This document shows, piece after piece, positions 16,136-24,741 of a stretch of DNA of 64,000 nt. Position numbers and translations under genes: made by a program. The notes under the pieces are model-generated. The model saw only the letters and a program-made list of their open reading frames with translations, had not been told where the DNA came from and did no database searches. Origin of the DNA: JAABVD01 sp965204545 (GTDB lineage: Bacteria; Verrucomicrobiota; Verrucomicrobiia; Opitutales; UBA2995); the NCBI GenBank assembly GCA_965204545.1, contig CBDBFA010000003.1, forward strand, positions 62,001 through 126,000. The letters are read 5' to 3'. Within the stretch, counting starts at the first letter, position 1, and every line of letters starts with the position of its first letter.

Positions 16136-17239
16136 TTATTCCGGTTCGATTTGCAGGACCCGGTGAATATGAACAAGCCCAGGAATAATCGCAATCACCC
16201 AGGCGGCGAACGCCAGCCCGACGAACTTGACCGGAAATAGAACAAGAGCCGTGATCCACAGTGCAAAAAACACAAACGTTCGCACCCAGCGTTGTAGTGG
16301 AGTTGCGCTGGGTTTATCGCCCTGCCGCGCCAGAGGAGACATTTTTGGCCAAAGGAACCATCCTTGTGCGAGCGCCAACAGCATAAAGACAAACCAGGAG
16401 CGGCTTTTGTGCGTCAGGACCGGATTCTCGTCCAAGGGCGGTTCCTCACCGCTGGCAAACGCGGACTCAATGGCGTTCCAGACATAATTGGCCTCGGGGC
16501 GCGTACCGGCGCCGGCCTGGTTCTTTTTGCTTGGTATCATGCGCCAACGATAGAGCGCCCTACCCTCCGAATTCACGGCAAGAACCGCGGGTTGGTAATA
16601 ACCCTTGGGATGTGAGGCCCAGGAACGCTCGGTCAAATGACCGATGTTCTCGTTGAAATAAACATCGATCCATTCCCGCTCGCGTAAGGTTGCGAGAATC
16701 TCATGGTGTGGATCCCCCACCACGGGAAAGCCAAGCTCCCACTCTTCCTCAGCCTCCGTTGCCAGAGATTGCGGCTCGCTCGTTACGCCATAGAGTTCAC
16801 CTCCCGCCTGGCGAATTTTGTCGAGAACGCCTGTCTCGACGTAACCTCGCAACTCGAGGCGACAGGGTGGTCACCAGAGGCCCCGATAAAAGAGCAAAAT
16901 AATGAGTTTCTTGTCTGCCAGTCGATCGTCCACCCAAGTCGATCGCACACCTTCGGGCGGGTCGAGCAGCGGCGGGATTCCATCTCTTATCTGGTCCAAA
17001 AAGCTGAAACCGAAATCCTTTCCCTCAGGGGTAACCAATACTTGTTCACGAGCACAGACGTCCCCGGAACACAACACCACGCCGATTTCAAAAGCCTCAC
17101 CAGGCTTCGCCGCCAACGCAGCTTCAGTGTCCACCAGCCCGGTCAACTCATAGCTCTCCCCTCGCTCATGATTAATCCAGGCAAGAGCTGCTTTGGTGGG
17201 TCGAATCAATTCCGACGGAATGTCTTGTTTTAAAATCAA
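16136..17239 (-). CDS. Candidate selenoprotein: membrane-anchored redoxin with UxxC (Sec123)
   Basis: Two minus-strand frames are in phase and separated only by TGA at 16873-16871. Translated through, residues read LIILLFYRGLW-U-PPCRLELRGY: the thioredoxin-fold active site FYRGxWCxxC of peroxiredoxin-like proteins with Sec at the first Cys (U123, C126). After it come IRQAGGELYGVTSEPQSLAT and VVGDPHHEILATL, the AhpC/TSA-like continuation, then three C-terminal membrane segments at about 281-297, 321-336 and 341-356. Total 367 residues. A stem-loop follows the UGA. Start is TTG at 17239 (an in-frame TAA lies upstream), with no clear ribosome site, so the N-terminus is uncertain and may be truncated. 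A nonsense mutation is the alternative, but both halves are intact and the sel genes are adjacent. Confidence 0.88.
16845..16873 (-). promoter_or_regulatory. UGA codon and SECIS-like stem-loop
   Basis: The UGA occupies 16873-16871. Eleven bases later a hairpin forms: CCTCG (16859-16855), loop AGTTG (16854-16850), CGAGG (16849-16845), with a further possible G-U pair below. The apical loop lies about 17-21 bases after the UGA and contains a GU, as in bacterial SECIS elements read by SelB. The lower stem next to the UGA is weak. It lies inside the coding frame, as bacterial SECIS do. Confidence 0.6.
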
Positions 17240-17649
17240 ATCGGAGCCCAGATTTTAAGTAGTTATCCAATGCCCAATTCTCCCAGTCTTAGCGACCTTC
17301 GGGCTCTTTGCGAGAGTCAATTCCTCGATGCTGGATACTTGATACTTGATGCTGGATATGGCGCTCCTGAGCAATCGCGGGATAAACCCGCTCCTACAAC
17401 TTAACATGGCTATTTTTCTATCCGTGGTAATCCGTGGTTTTTATCCTCCTCTTCTTTCGACCACGTTAAATTTCAGCACCTTTAGCCTTCAGCCTTTAAC
17501 CTTTAGCCTTTCTAACCTCTCCCCCTCATTCCATTACTCCTACATTCCACCACTCCACCACTCCTTTCGATCAAGATCACGATCATGATCACGATAAAAC
17601 TATGTGCCTTTGTGCCTCTGTGCCATCTCGCCTTGGCGAGATCCCATTC
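17240..17649. repeat. Composite extragenic repeat block
   Basis: No gene is seen in this 410-base gap. It contains tacttgatacttgatgctgg words (17336-17355), GCGGGATAAACCCGC followed by tcctacaac (17378-17400), the reverse of the aaaggctgaagg/gctaaaggtgctgaa blocks found near 8750 (17473-17513), a gatcaagatcacgatcatga run (17569-17588), and the hairpin ATCTCGCCTTGGCGAGAT (17625-17642) followed by cctaattcctcatt. The last piece recurs inverted at 26445-26500. Parts may end transcription of the FAD oxidoreductase operon. Confidence 0.5.
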
Positions 17650-19743
17650 CTAATTCCTCATTGTTATTTGTTGGTAAATCAGACGGGCGGCTTCGCCTCG
17701 GGTCAGGTTAGCTTCCGGGTCAGGCCAAGGGACTGCCGGCTTACGGAGCAGGCCCGAAATTATCTTCATCGCCTTGGCTCCCGTTACCGCTTGATCGGGA
17801 TAGGCAAAGACGGGCGGGCCGACCCCCGATTGATCCCGCCACCAGTAGTTCAGGAAGTTACGCACTTCATAGTCGAAGAAGGGCTCCATGGATTGCGTCG
17901 AATAATCGTAGAGGGTCTCCATGTATTTGAAGGCCGGATGTCCACGCGGCACGTCATTAAAATGGGCGGCCGTGATACTGATCGGAATATCGAGTCCCAT
18001 CACCGCCAGGCGGGCAAATTCGCCCATGGTGATGGGATTGTCCGGGCGGAAATAATAGTTCTCATCGCCATCCAGCGCACCCAACAGGCTCAGCTTCTGG
18101 ACGGCCTCAAATTCCGGGGCATCGGCCGTCTGGTCTTTGTAGAAGAACAGGAAGGATCCCTGCCGCAGAAGTTCATCCTGAATGTCCCCGACAGGCAGCT
18201 CACTGAGTTCGCGCCCACTGTCCAGGGCAAGCGCGGCTGCCACTCCGGCAGCCTGCCCCAGGGAGGACCAAGGGGGCTCCATCCGAACGCTTGAAATGGC
18301 CAGGTGAGTGGAGGAAATGCCAACCGGAAAGAGCAAGCCCTTGTGATTCTTAGGCACCAGCACGCCATAGGGAATCGTATAGGGACCGGTGACGTCCTCC
18401 AGATGGACATCCCCTTCCGCAGCTCCTTCCCCATACGGACCTGCGTCCGGGGTGGTAGGGTTTTGCACATTGTGCGAGTCAATCGGGTACATGCCAATCG
18501 CTATCGATTCCGGATGCAGGGGTGGCCGAATACCATCGCCGCGTAGATCCTTGTGGAGATCGCTTTCGGTCAGCGTGTAGAGTCCTTCGATCCTTCGCCC
18601 CTGGCGCACGTACAGTCGATAGGGAAAATGGCCGTTGTCCGTGAACTCGTCGTCTGCCAGCCCGACATTGGGCGAGCCTCCCTCCGTCTGGATGAAATAC
18701 ATCCAGCCCAGGGAATGGTTGCGAAAGATCTCCTCGATTTTTACCCGTTCCTTCCAGTCGGCCAACACAAAGTCGGTCGAGTGCCCGGCCAGATCGGCGC
18801 CATAGTTGATACCGAGCATATCAAATTTGCCATTGGGGATGATGGGTTTCTGAGCCTTATTCCATTTGTACTTGGCAGGATTATAATCTGGCGGCGGCTT
18901 TTTCATCCGAAAGGGGTGGTCCGGCCGACCGTAGTCCTTTCCCGTCATGCGGAAGGTGAAAGCCTGGGTCAGGTTATCTGCCTCTCCCGTTCCACCCGGG
19001 AAAATCGTACCTCTGAGCACGCCCGGTTTCGAACCGAAGGCATCGGTATAGATGTGCCCGGCATGGGGTTCTTCTCTGGAACGAGCTTCTCTGCCTATTC
19101 GAAAGGGTACGCCGGCAAAGGCGGCGAGATCCGCTGCGTAAGTCGCGTCAATGAACACCCGGCCACTGTATTCATGCTTACTTCCGAGTTTTCCCCGATT
19201 GTCGCGATCTTGCGTTATCACTCCCACCACTCGGTTGCCTTCCATTTTCACATCGACGGCAACTTCGTTGAAGCGCGTCGCGACCGTCGGCACTTCCGCC
19301 ACCATTTCCGCATAGATCCTGGCTGCGGTGCGGGGTTCCCAGGCCTGACCCTCGGCGACGTTCCATGTCAGATTAGCAGGCTGTTGCATATGCGCCTTCA
19401 CCAGGGGGTCGTCTGCCAGGGAGGTCCGGTGATAGGTCTTTACCCGTTGCCGGAATTCTTCCATGACCCCGCTATTCGCCTGCCGGATATGATCGTCCAA
19501 TCTCAGGACCCCGGAGGCAAGCATACCGCCCAGGACCGGCGACTGCTCAATGATAATTACGCTCTTTCCCATTCGGCCCGCTGCAATGGCCGCCGCGATT
19601 CCTGCGGGAGTACCCGCTACCACGACCACGTCGTAGACTGTATCCTCTTTCGCGTTGGCTTGGCCGACCGGCGGCAAAGCAAGGCAACAAAGGCCCGCTA
19701 AGACAGCGCGGGTCAGAAACTTGAAATAATTTATCATCTTCAT
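17650..19743 (-). CDS. Secreted FAD-dependent oxidoreductase with C-terminal SLH-like region
   Basis: A 697-residue protein with signal peptide (LTRAVLAGLCCLALPPVGQA) and a FAD-binding N-terminus: YDVVVVAGTPAGIAAAIAAG with SVIIIEQSPVLGGMLASG (PF12831-type). VFIDATYAADLAAFAGVPFR and NHKGLLFPVGISSTHLAISS are further FAD-oxidoreductase blocks. From about 570 the sequence changes to NPITMGEFARLAVMGL, HFNDVPRGHPAFKYMETLYD and ANLTRGEAARLIYQ, which resemble S-layer-homology repeats and would anchor the enzyme to the cell surface. Last gene of the sigma/FecR/TonB/HAD/EF-hand cluster, 12 bp after the EF-hand gene. Substrate unknown. Confidence 0.78.
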   Translation of the reverse strand: MKMINYFKFLTRAVLAGLCCLALPPVGQANAKEDTVYDVVVVAGTPAGIAAAIAAGRMGKSVIIIEQSPVLGGMLASGVLRLDDHIRQANSGVMEEFRQRVKTYHRTSLADDPLVKAHMQQPANLTWNVAEGQAWEPRTAARIYAEMVAEVPTVATRFNEVAVDVKMEGNRVVGVITQDRDNRGKLGSKHEYSGRVFIDATYAADLAAFAGVPFRIGREARSREEPHAGHIYTDAFGSKPGVLRGTIFPGGTGEADNLTQAFTFRMTGKDYGRPDHPFRMKKPPPDYNPAKYKWNKAQKPIIPNGKFDMLGINYGADLAGHSTDFVLADWKERVKIEEIFRNHSLGWMYFIQTEGGSPNVGLADDEFTDNGHFPYRLYVRQGRRIEGLYTLTESDLHKDLRGDGIRPPLHPESIAIGMYPIDSHNVQNPTTPDAGPYGEGAAEGDVHLEDVTGPYTIPYGVLVPKNHKGLLFPVGISSTHLAISSVRMEPPWSSLGQAAGVAAALALDSGRELSELPVGDIQDELLRQGSFLFFYKDQTADAPEFEAVQKLSLLGALDGDENYYFRPDNPITMGEFARLAVMGLDIPISITAAHFNDVPRGHPAFKYMETLYDYSTQSMEPFFDYEVRNFLNYWWRDQSGVGPPVFAYPDQAVTGAKAMKIISGLLRKPAVPWPDPEANLTRGEAARLIYQQITMRN

Positions 19744-19755
19744 TGAAAAACTCTC

Positions 19756-20886
19756 CTACTGACCGGTCATTCTCTTGTAAACCTCTATTCCCGTTTCTCC
19801 GCGCTCGTTCGTCTTGGGAAAGGACTTGTCGAGGTAGGACTTTACCTGAACCTCGAAAGTCTCGTATTCGGCAGCGGTTATCTTCTGGTCTCGGTTCCGG
19901 TCAATAAACGGGAAAAGCCAGTCAAAACCGGGCCTGTCGCAGCCCCATTCAGACCGGGAGGACCACTCCCTGGTCGAGGATTCGCTGTAGCTCGCCAAAT
20001 ACCTGCCATCCCTGGCCAGCCGTCTCCATGCCACGTCCGTCAATTCTTCGGCCCAGCTCAGGAACTCATCTCCATTGAGATTGGCCCGGTGCCAGTCCGG
20101 GTGCGGGAACTCCTCATAGGAAAGGTAAGTGTCCTTATTTTTGTCCGACCGCCACCAGAACTGCACGGAGAAATGCAGTTGTTCCGGAGGGAGGCCGGCC
20201 TCCAATTGCTCGATTCCCAAAAGCCTTTTTTCCTCATAAGCCTGCCTTCCCTCCTCTTCCAGCAGGGGCAGATAGTCCTTCAGCGCCTCTCTTTTAATCA
20301 TTAAAAAGGACCCGTAATAACCGCCATGGTTGACAATCTTTCCCACGGCGGATCTTCCGTCTGCGGCAATCAGCGCCGTAAATATTGCCCAGGTTCGTGC
20401 AGGGACATTCCCACGTTCCGACGTACCGGCCTGGCGCTCGAACACTATCATGTTGGTGCGATTACCCGGATACCATTTGCCCTTGATGAGTCCTCTTAGC
20501 GTCCTGTCCGAAATAGCTCTGATAGTCGACGGTGGATCAAATGGGTGTTTGAGCTGCCCGTTGATCCCGGAAATGACATCCCCGTCCTGCTCCAGTTTCA
20601 CATACATGATACCCTCCCCCGTCGTGCCGTTCATAAACATGGTGGTGAAGAGGACCCATTCCCCGGAGACGTCGTCGCCTCCCTCCAGTTCATCAGTCTT
20701 TCTGGGCCAGACTGCCTGGCGGTTCAATAATCGGTCCTCCTTATTGAGATGCCTGAAAATGGCCATCTCAAGTTCCGGGGCGAGCAATTGCCCCTGCTTC
20801 TCAGCCGCCGGCGCTGATTGCGCCGCGCCGCTCATCGTCGCCAGCGATAAGATCAATAGGATAGTTGGTACTGTTTTCATTATCAT
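19756..20886 (-). CDS. Secreted EF-hand protein of unknown function
   Basis: 376 residues with a signal peptide (PTILLILSLATMSGAAQSAPA). The middle contains a lipocalin/avidin-like stretch (GEWVLFTTMFMNGTTGEGIM, VKLEQDGDVISGINGQLKHP), similar to secreted binding proteins of PVC bacteria, and the C-terminal half has EF-hand loops DKNKDTYLSYEEF and DRNRDQKITAAEYETF. It lies between the HAD-like gene and the FAD oxidoreductase, with 59- and 12-bp gaps, so it likely shares their transcript. Calcium binding is supported; the ligand of the first domain is not. Confidence 0.65.
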   Translation of the reverse strand: MIMKTVPTILLILSLATMSGAAQSAPAAEKQGQLLAPELEMAIFRHLNKEDRLLNRQAVWPRKTDELEGGDDVSGEWVLFTTMFMNGTTGEGIMYVKLEQDGDVISGINGQLKHPFDPPSTIRAISDRTLRGLIKGKWYPGNRTNMIVFERQAGTSERGNVPARTWAIFTALIAADGRSAVGKIVNHGGYYGSFLMIKREALKDYLPLLEEEGRQAYEEKRLLGIEQLEAGLPPEQLHFSVQFWWRSDKNKDTYLSYEEFPHPDWHRANLNGDEFLSWAEELTDVAWRRLARDGRYLASYSESSTREWSSRSEWGCDRPGFDWLFPFIDRNRDQKITAAEYETFEVQVKSYLDKSFPKTNERGETGIEVYKRMTGQ

Positions 20887-20945
20887 TTTCTTTTAAAATC
20901 TCTATTTATCAGGTTTCAGCTCCGGGAGCCCTGAACACCCTGCCA

Positions 20946-21788
20946 CTACAGTCGCTCGCGCTCCAGTATTTCGGCCACATCGAAGAAGTCTCGCGCTTCC
21001 CAATCGGGGGTGTAACCGTGGTCCTCCAGCGGTTCCCCGGCCCGGTTCACCCAGATGACCCGCAGCCCTGCTGCTTTCCCACCAACGATGTCGAACTGGC
21101 CACGACAGACATAGACGACTTCGTCGAGGTCGAGTCCGAGCTTGGCTATTGATTTTAGATAGATATCGGGGTGAACCTTGTTTTTGCCCCACAGATCGGC
21201 AGTGAGATAGACATCGAATTCGAATCCCATCTCCGCGAATCGGTCGACGATCCCGATCCGGACCATCTCATTGTCGCCGTTGGTGAGCGGCCCCATGATG
21301 GGGTAGCCAAGAGCTCGTATCGCTTTGAGGCCTTCGATGACGTCCGGATACGGGTCGAGTTCATGCCAAGCCTGGATCAACTGGTCTTCCTCTGGCTTGG
21401 TGAGGCGTACTTGGTTGAACCGAGCCGCCGTACGAAGCGCACGCCGCGTCACGAATGAGAACGGCTCGAACCCTTTGTCGACGAGGGTGTTGTACATGAT
21501 GTAGACGAGCTGCTTGGACCGCCACAGTTGGGTAAAGACTCCCGGATCAACATCAATCCCCTTGCCTTGAAGAACCTCGGCCACGGCGTCTTCGACCCCC
21601 TCCCACGACACAAGCGTCCCGTAGGAATCGAACAGCACCGCCTTGACGGTCTCCTGGGCGCGAACCGAGGACTGAAGCACCAGGACCAACGCCATAACCG
21701 CGAGGGTGCCGAGGAGTTGTCGTGCCCCGATGCGGCCCGCAGACATCCACTTCAGCCTTCTAGCCCCCATAGGGAAAAGGTAGGTCAC
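20946..21788 (-). CDS. Exported haloacid dehalogenase type II-like (HAD) protein
   Basis: The core matches L-2-haloacid dehalogenases: VKAVLFDSYGTLVSWEGVED (nucleophile Asp in DSYGT), GPLTNGDNEM (motif II Thr), KNKVHPDIYLKSIAKL (motif III Lys) and VVYVCRGQFDIVGGKAAGLRVIWVN. Unusually for this cytosolic family it starts with a hydrophobic leader LGTLAVMALVLVLQSSVRAQ, so it should be exported. Motif IV is CRGQFDIVGG rather than the usual AAHxxDxxGA, so activity may differ (phosphatase or halidohydrolase). Sits 34 bp after the TonB receptor gene in the same orientation. Confidence 0.75.
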   Translation of the reverse strand: MTYLFPMGARRLKWMSAGRIGARQLLGTLAVMALVLVLQSSVRAQETVKAVLFDSYGTLVSWEGVEDAVAEVLQGKGIDVDPGVFTQLWRSKQLVYIMYNTLVDKGFEPFSFVTRRALRTAARFNQVRLTKPEEDQLIQAWHELDPYPDVIEGLKAIRALGYPIMGPLTNGDNEMVRIGIVDRFAEMGFEFDVYLTADLWGKNKVHPDIYLKSIAKLGLDLDEVVYVCRGQFDIVGGKAAGLRVIWVNRAGEPLEDHGYTPDWEARDFFDVAEILERERL

Positions 21789-21822
21789 TGAAAGGAACTC
21801 TTCAATCTTTAGAAAAAATGCC

Positions 21823-24555
21823 CTAGAACAGAAGGGTACCAGAGAACTTTACACCCATTTCGCCTGCAAGGTCGGCGTACTGGAGAGCTTTATCCGCATA
21901 GAACTCCTCCGTAACGTTGTCCAAGTTAAGCTGAAACTTGACCGGATAATTTCCAATCGTGGTATCGTAGGAAGCAAACAGGTCTATTCTGGTGTAACCC
22001 GGTTCAACCACTAAAGCCCGATTGAATGAACCGTCCAAGTGTATAGGTCCATCTCTCCACTGCAATCCTCCGCCAAAGGCGAATCCATCCAATGGGCCAT
22101 CGTCGATGTTGTATTTTGCAAACATGGCTATCGATTCTGGTGAATTAGCCCTCAAACCCATACCTACTATATCAGCAATTCCATCACCGTCCACGTCTGG
22201 GGTGTTGTTTGTAATAGGACTTTCAAGAATACGAGCGTTGATTTTGGCATAAGCAACAATCATTTGAAAGCTGGGAAGTGGTGTGTAAACGAGGTCTAGT
22301 TCAAAACCTTCACTGCGTTCCCCGTCGGCCAGATACCTGCCAATCCGGCCTTCAACAACAGCCCCTGAATCAGACCGTTGGACGTTGGTTTTATTGATAA
22401 GGAAAAGCGTTGAAGTACCGGTTAGTTTTCCATCCATCGCGCTAAACTTCAAACCAACCTCCTGTCCCTCTCCATTTTCGGGAGGAAAAAAGTCCGAATT
22501 CGGATCACTGGGATCAGATCGACCATTAGGTGTAAAAGATTCTGATTGCAGGTAATAGGCCTGCAAATTTTCAGTCAGGCTATAAGTTACGCCAAACTGT
22601 GGAGTCGTATCCGTTTGATCGATTCGACGCAAAGTACTCCAGCGGAGACCTGCAAGAATATTCAATCGTTCGTTCATTCCGGTAAACTGGTTGACAACAT
22701 ACGCTCCCTGGTCCCAAACCGGATTATAAACGTCGTTTTGAATGGCTCTGTAGCCAGCTCCGGCTGTCCGTGTGACAGGATCCCAATGACCGGGATAGTT
22801 CAAATCCGGGTACTGCTTAACGGCGAAATACTCTTCCTCAGATAAGGTTTCCCAGTCGTGGAACAAGGTGCGTTGAGTAGTCCAATTACTAAAATCGGTT
22901 AAAAGAACTTTAGTATTTTCGACTTCAAACCTTTCCCAACCGATAAGAATTTTGTTTGTGAATTTTTCGGTGGTGAACGTCTTGGAGAGATTTATGTTTA
23001 TGGTATCGTTGAAACCATACCCCTCTTGGATTGAGGGACGATCCGTAAATCTCCAATCACCATCCGGTGTCCTTGCGATCCGACCTGTAGTTAGAACAAA
23101 TCGATGCAACCGATTGGATTCGGCTGTTTGGAAACTTGCTTTCAGATACATATCATCACCAAAATCGTGTGAAAACTCCATAAGGTAATTTTCCTCATCC
23201 TGATGAAACGTATCCGATGGTGTAAGCAGGCCAATTTCAAGTGAACGGGCCAGTAATTCCCCCTCTAAGAGCTGTTGTCTATGAGGCCTGGGATTATCGG
23301 CAGTCAACCACATATCGCCAGCACGCTCCTGAATGCCATCCGCTTTTCGAAATTGATAGTCAAATACCAGCTTGGTGTTCTCCGATAAATTGAATTGAAA
23401 TATCGGATTTATGAAATACTGTTCAATATTTTCAAAACGGCGCCGGGTTTCAGTTGATAAAGCAGAACCCATAACCCGAAAAAGAAATTTTTTATCAGCG
23501 TCCAAAGGAGTATTATAATCAAATTCAGCGATTCTATAATTCCAGGACCCTAATCCGACTTTCACCCTTCCGGTGCGAGTATCATGCGGCCTTTTGGTAA
23601 TGTAATTTACGACCCCGCCTGGATCGGATGCTCCATAGAATATCGCGCTTGGGCCCTTGAGGATTTCAATCCGTTCAATGTTTACTGAATTGGTAATCCC
23701 TTGAAGGCGGACGCCATTTCGGAGAACTTGGGAAGTTTCATACCCCCTGATAGCGAAATATTCACCCCTGGTCGCGCCTCGTCTAGTCTCATTTCGGCGA
23801 GACAATCCAACTCCACTGATATAGCGGATTGATTCTTCGACTCGCAGCGTGTCCATATCCTCCAGGAGGTCTCCCGTCACCACTCCAATATTTATGGGAA
23901 GATCCCGAATATCCGTTTTGGTAAGGGTTCCGCTGATTACGTTCAAAGCACGGTAACCATCCGCATCCTCTTCGGTTATGGTAAACGGTTCGAGTTCATA
24001 AATTCTCTCCGAGTCTTCCTCTTGGGCGCTCAACTGCCCTCCCGGGGCAGCTATTCCAAGGGTTAGCACTGCCGCCAGCGTTTTTAACCAATTGTTGTTT
24101 TTGGGCTTCATATCAGTCTCTTGTTCAGGGTTGGAGTTCTTGGTTTGATTCAAAACCAAAGGTTCATCCTCAAATCCATTTTCATCGTCCGACTGATTGC
24201 CCTCGATACGCCTAACCATAACAGCTCCTGTGGAATTGTCTGTCACATACGTTAACAAACTGCCCTCCAACATCGCCGCTAAAGCCTCAACGCTGGTATA
24301 CTCACCCCGGATAGACCGGGTTCCATACCCGCGCACGCGCTCAACCAAAAAGAAAACCTGCGCACCGGACTGTTCGACGAACTCCAAGAGGGTCTCGGAG
24401 GCGTCGCCAGCGGGAATATTGTAGGTTCTTTCTGAGTTTTGAGCCGCGAGCAGCATCGGTAGCCCCAGGACCAGAACACCCAGAACCAACACCATATGCT
24501 GGTTGAAATTCACCAGTAGAATGGGAAAAAATTCAAGGAGAGCGTTCGTATCCAT
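21823..24555 (-). CDS. TonB-dependent receptor with N-terminal STN domain and internal signal peptide
   Basis: One frame holds: a hydrophobic leader (QHMVLVLGVLVLGLPMLLAA), an STN/secretin domain (TYNIPAGDASETLLEFVEQSGA to MVRRIEG), a linker, then a second complete signal peptide beginning MKPKNNNWLKTLAAVLTLGI (ATG at 24111-24109) and the receptor: YELEPFTITEEDADGYRAL (TonB-box-like), the plug (IERIEILKGPSAIFYGASDP) and a barrel ending FSGTLLF. STN domains pass the signal to the FecR encoded upstream. The internal signal suggests that the STN was fused later or that two proteins are made. Start ATG 24555 is preferred over 24579. The imported ligand is unknown. Confidence 0.85.
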   Translation of the reverse strand: MDTNALLEFFPILLVNFNQHMVLVLGVLVLGLPMLLAAQNSERTYNIPAGDASETLLEFVEQSGAQVFFLVERVRGYGTRSIRGEYTSVEALAAMLEGSLLTYVTDNSTGAVMVRRIEGNQSDDENGFEDEPLVLNQTKNSNPEQETDMKPKNNNWLKTLAAVLTLGIAAPGGQLSAQEEDSERIYELEPFTITEEDADGYRALNVISGTLTKTDIRDLPINIGVVTGDLLEDMDTLRVEESIRYISGVGLSRRNETRRGATRGEYFAIRGYETSQVLRNGVRLQGITNSVNIERIEILKGPSAIFYGASDPGGVVNYITKRPHDTRTGRVKVGLGSWNYRIAEFDYNTPLDADKKFLFRVMGSALSTETRRRFENIEQYFINPIFQFNLSENTKLVFDYQFRKADGIQERAGDMWLTADNPRPHRQQLLEGELLARSLEIGLLTPSDTFHQDEENYLMEFSHDFGDDMYLKASFQTAESNRLHRFVLTTGRIARTPDGDWRFTDRPSIQEGYGFNDTININLSKTFTTEKFTNKILIGWERFEVENTKVLLTDFSNWTTQRTLFHDWETLSEEEYFAVKQYPDLNYPGHWDPVTRTAGAGYRAIQNDVYNPVWDQGAYVVNQFTGMNERLNILAGLRWSTLRRIDQTDTTPQFGVTYSLTENLQAYYLQSESFTPNGRSDPSDPNSDFFPPENGEGQEVGLKFSAMDGKLTGTSTLFLINKTNVQRSDSGAVVEGRIGRYLADGERSEGFELDLVYTPLPSFQMIVAYAKINARILESPITNNTPDVDGDGIADIVGMGLRANSPESIAMFAKYNIDDGPLDGFAFGGGLQWRDGPIHLDGSFNRALVVEPGYTRIDLFASYDTTIGNYPVKFQLNLDNVTEEFYADKALQYADLAGEMGVKFSGTLLF

Positions 24556-24741
24556 GGCATCACTGGCAAAGCCAGACACCTAGGAAGACGAATCATGCAA
24601 AATTTTGGGTTATTGTTTCAGAAAAGTTTCAACGCGTTTTCAACCAAAACGCGAATTCAAAACGACGCAAATCGAGAACACCAATCCAATGGAAAATCCT
24701 GGTGTCGGACCCGAACCAACAAAATCCTTTACAAGAAATCC

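Noticed and set aside
18553..19701. Long plus-strand open frame
   Set aside because: It is antisense to the FAD oxidoreductase, which has clear motifs and a signal peptide; the plus frame has none. Similar shadows oppose the VCBS gene (462-1298), sulfatases (36710-37360, 41769-42431, 49844-50833) and others.
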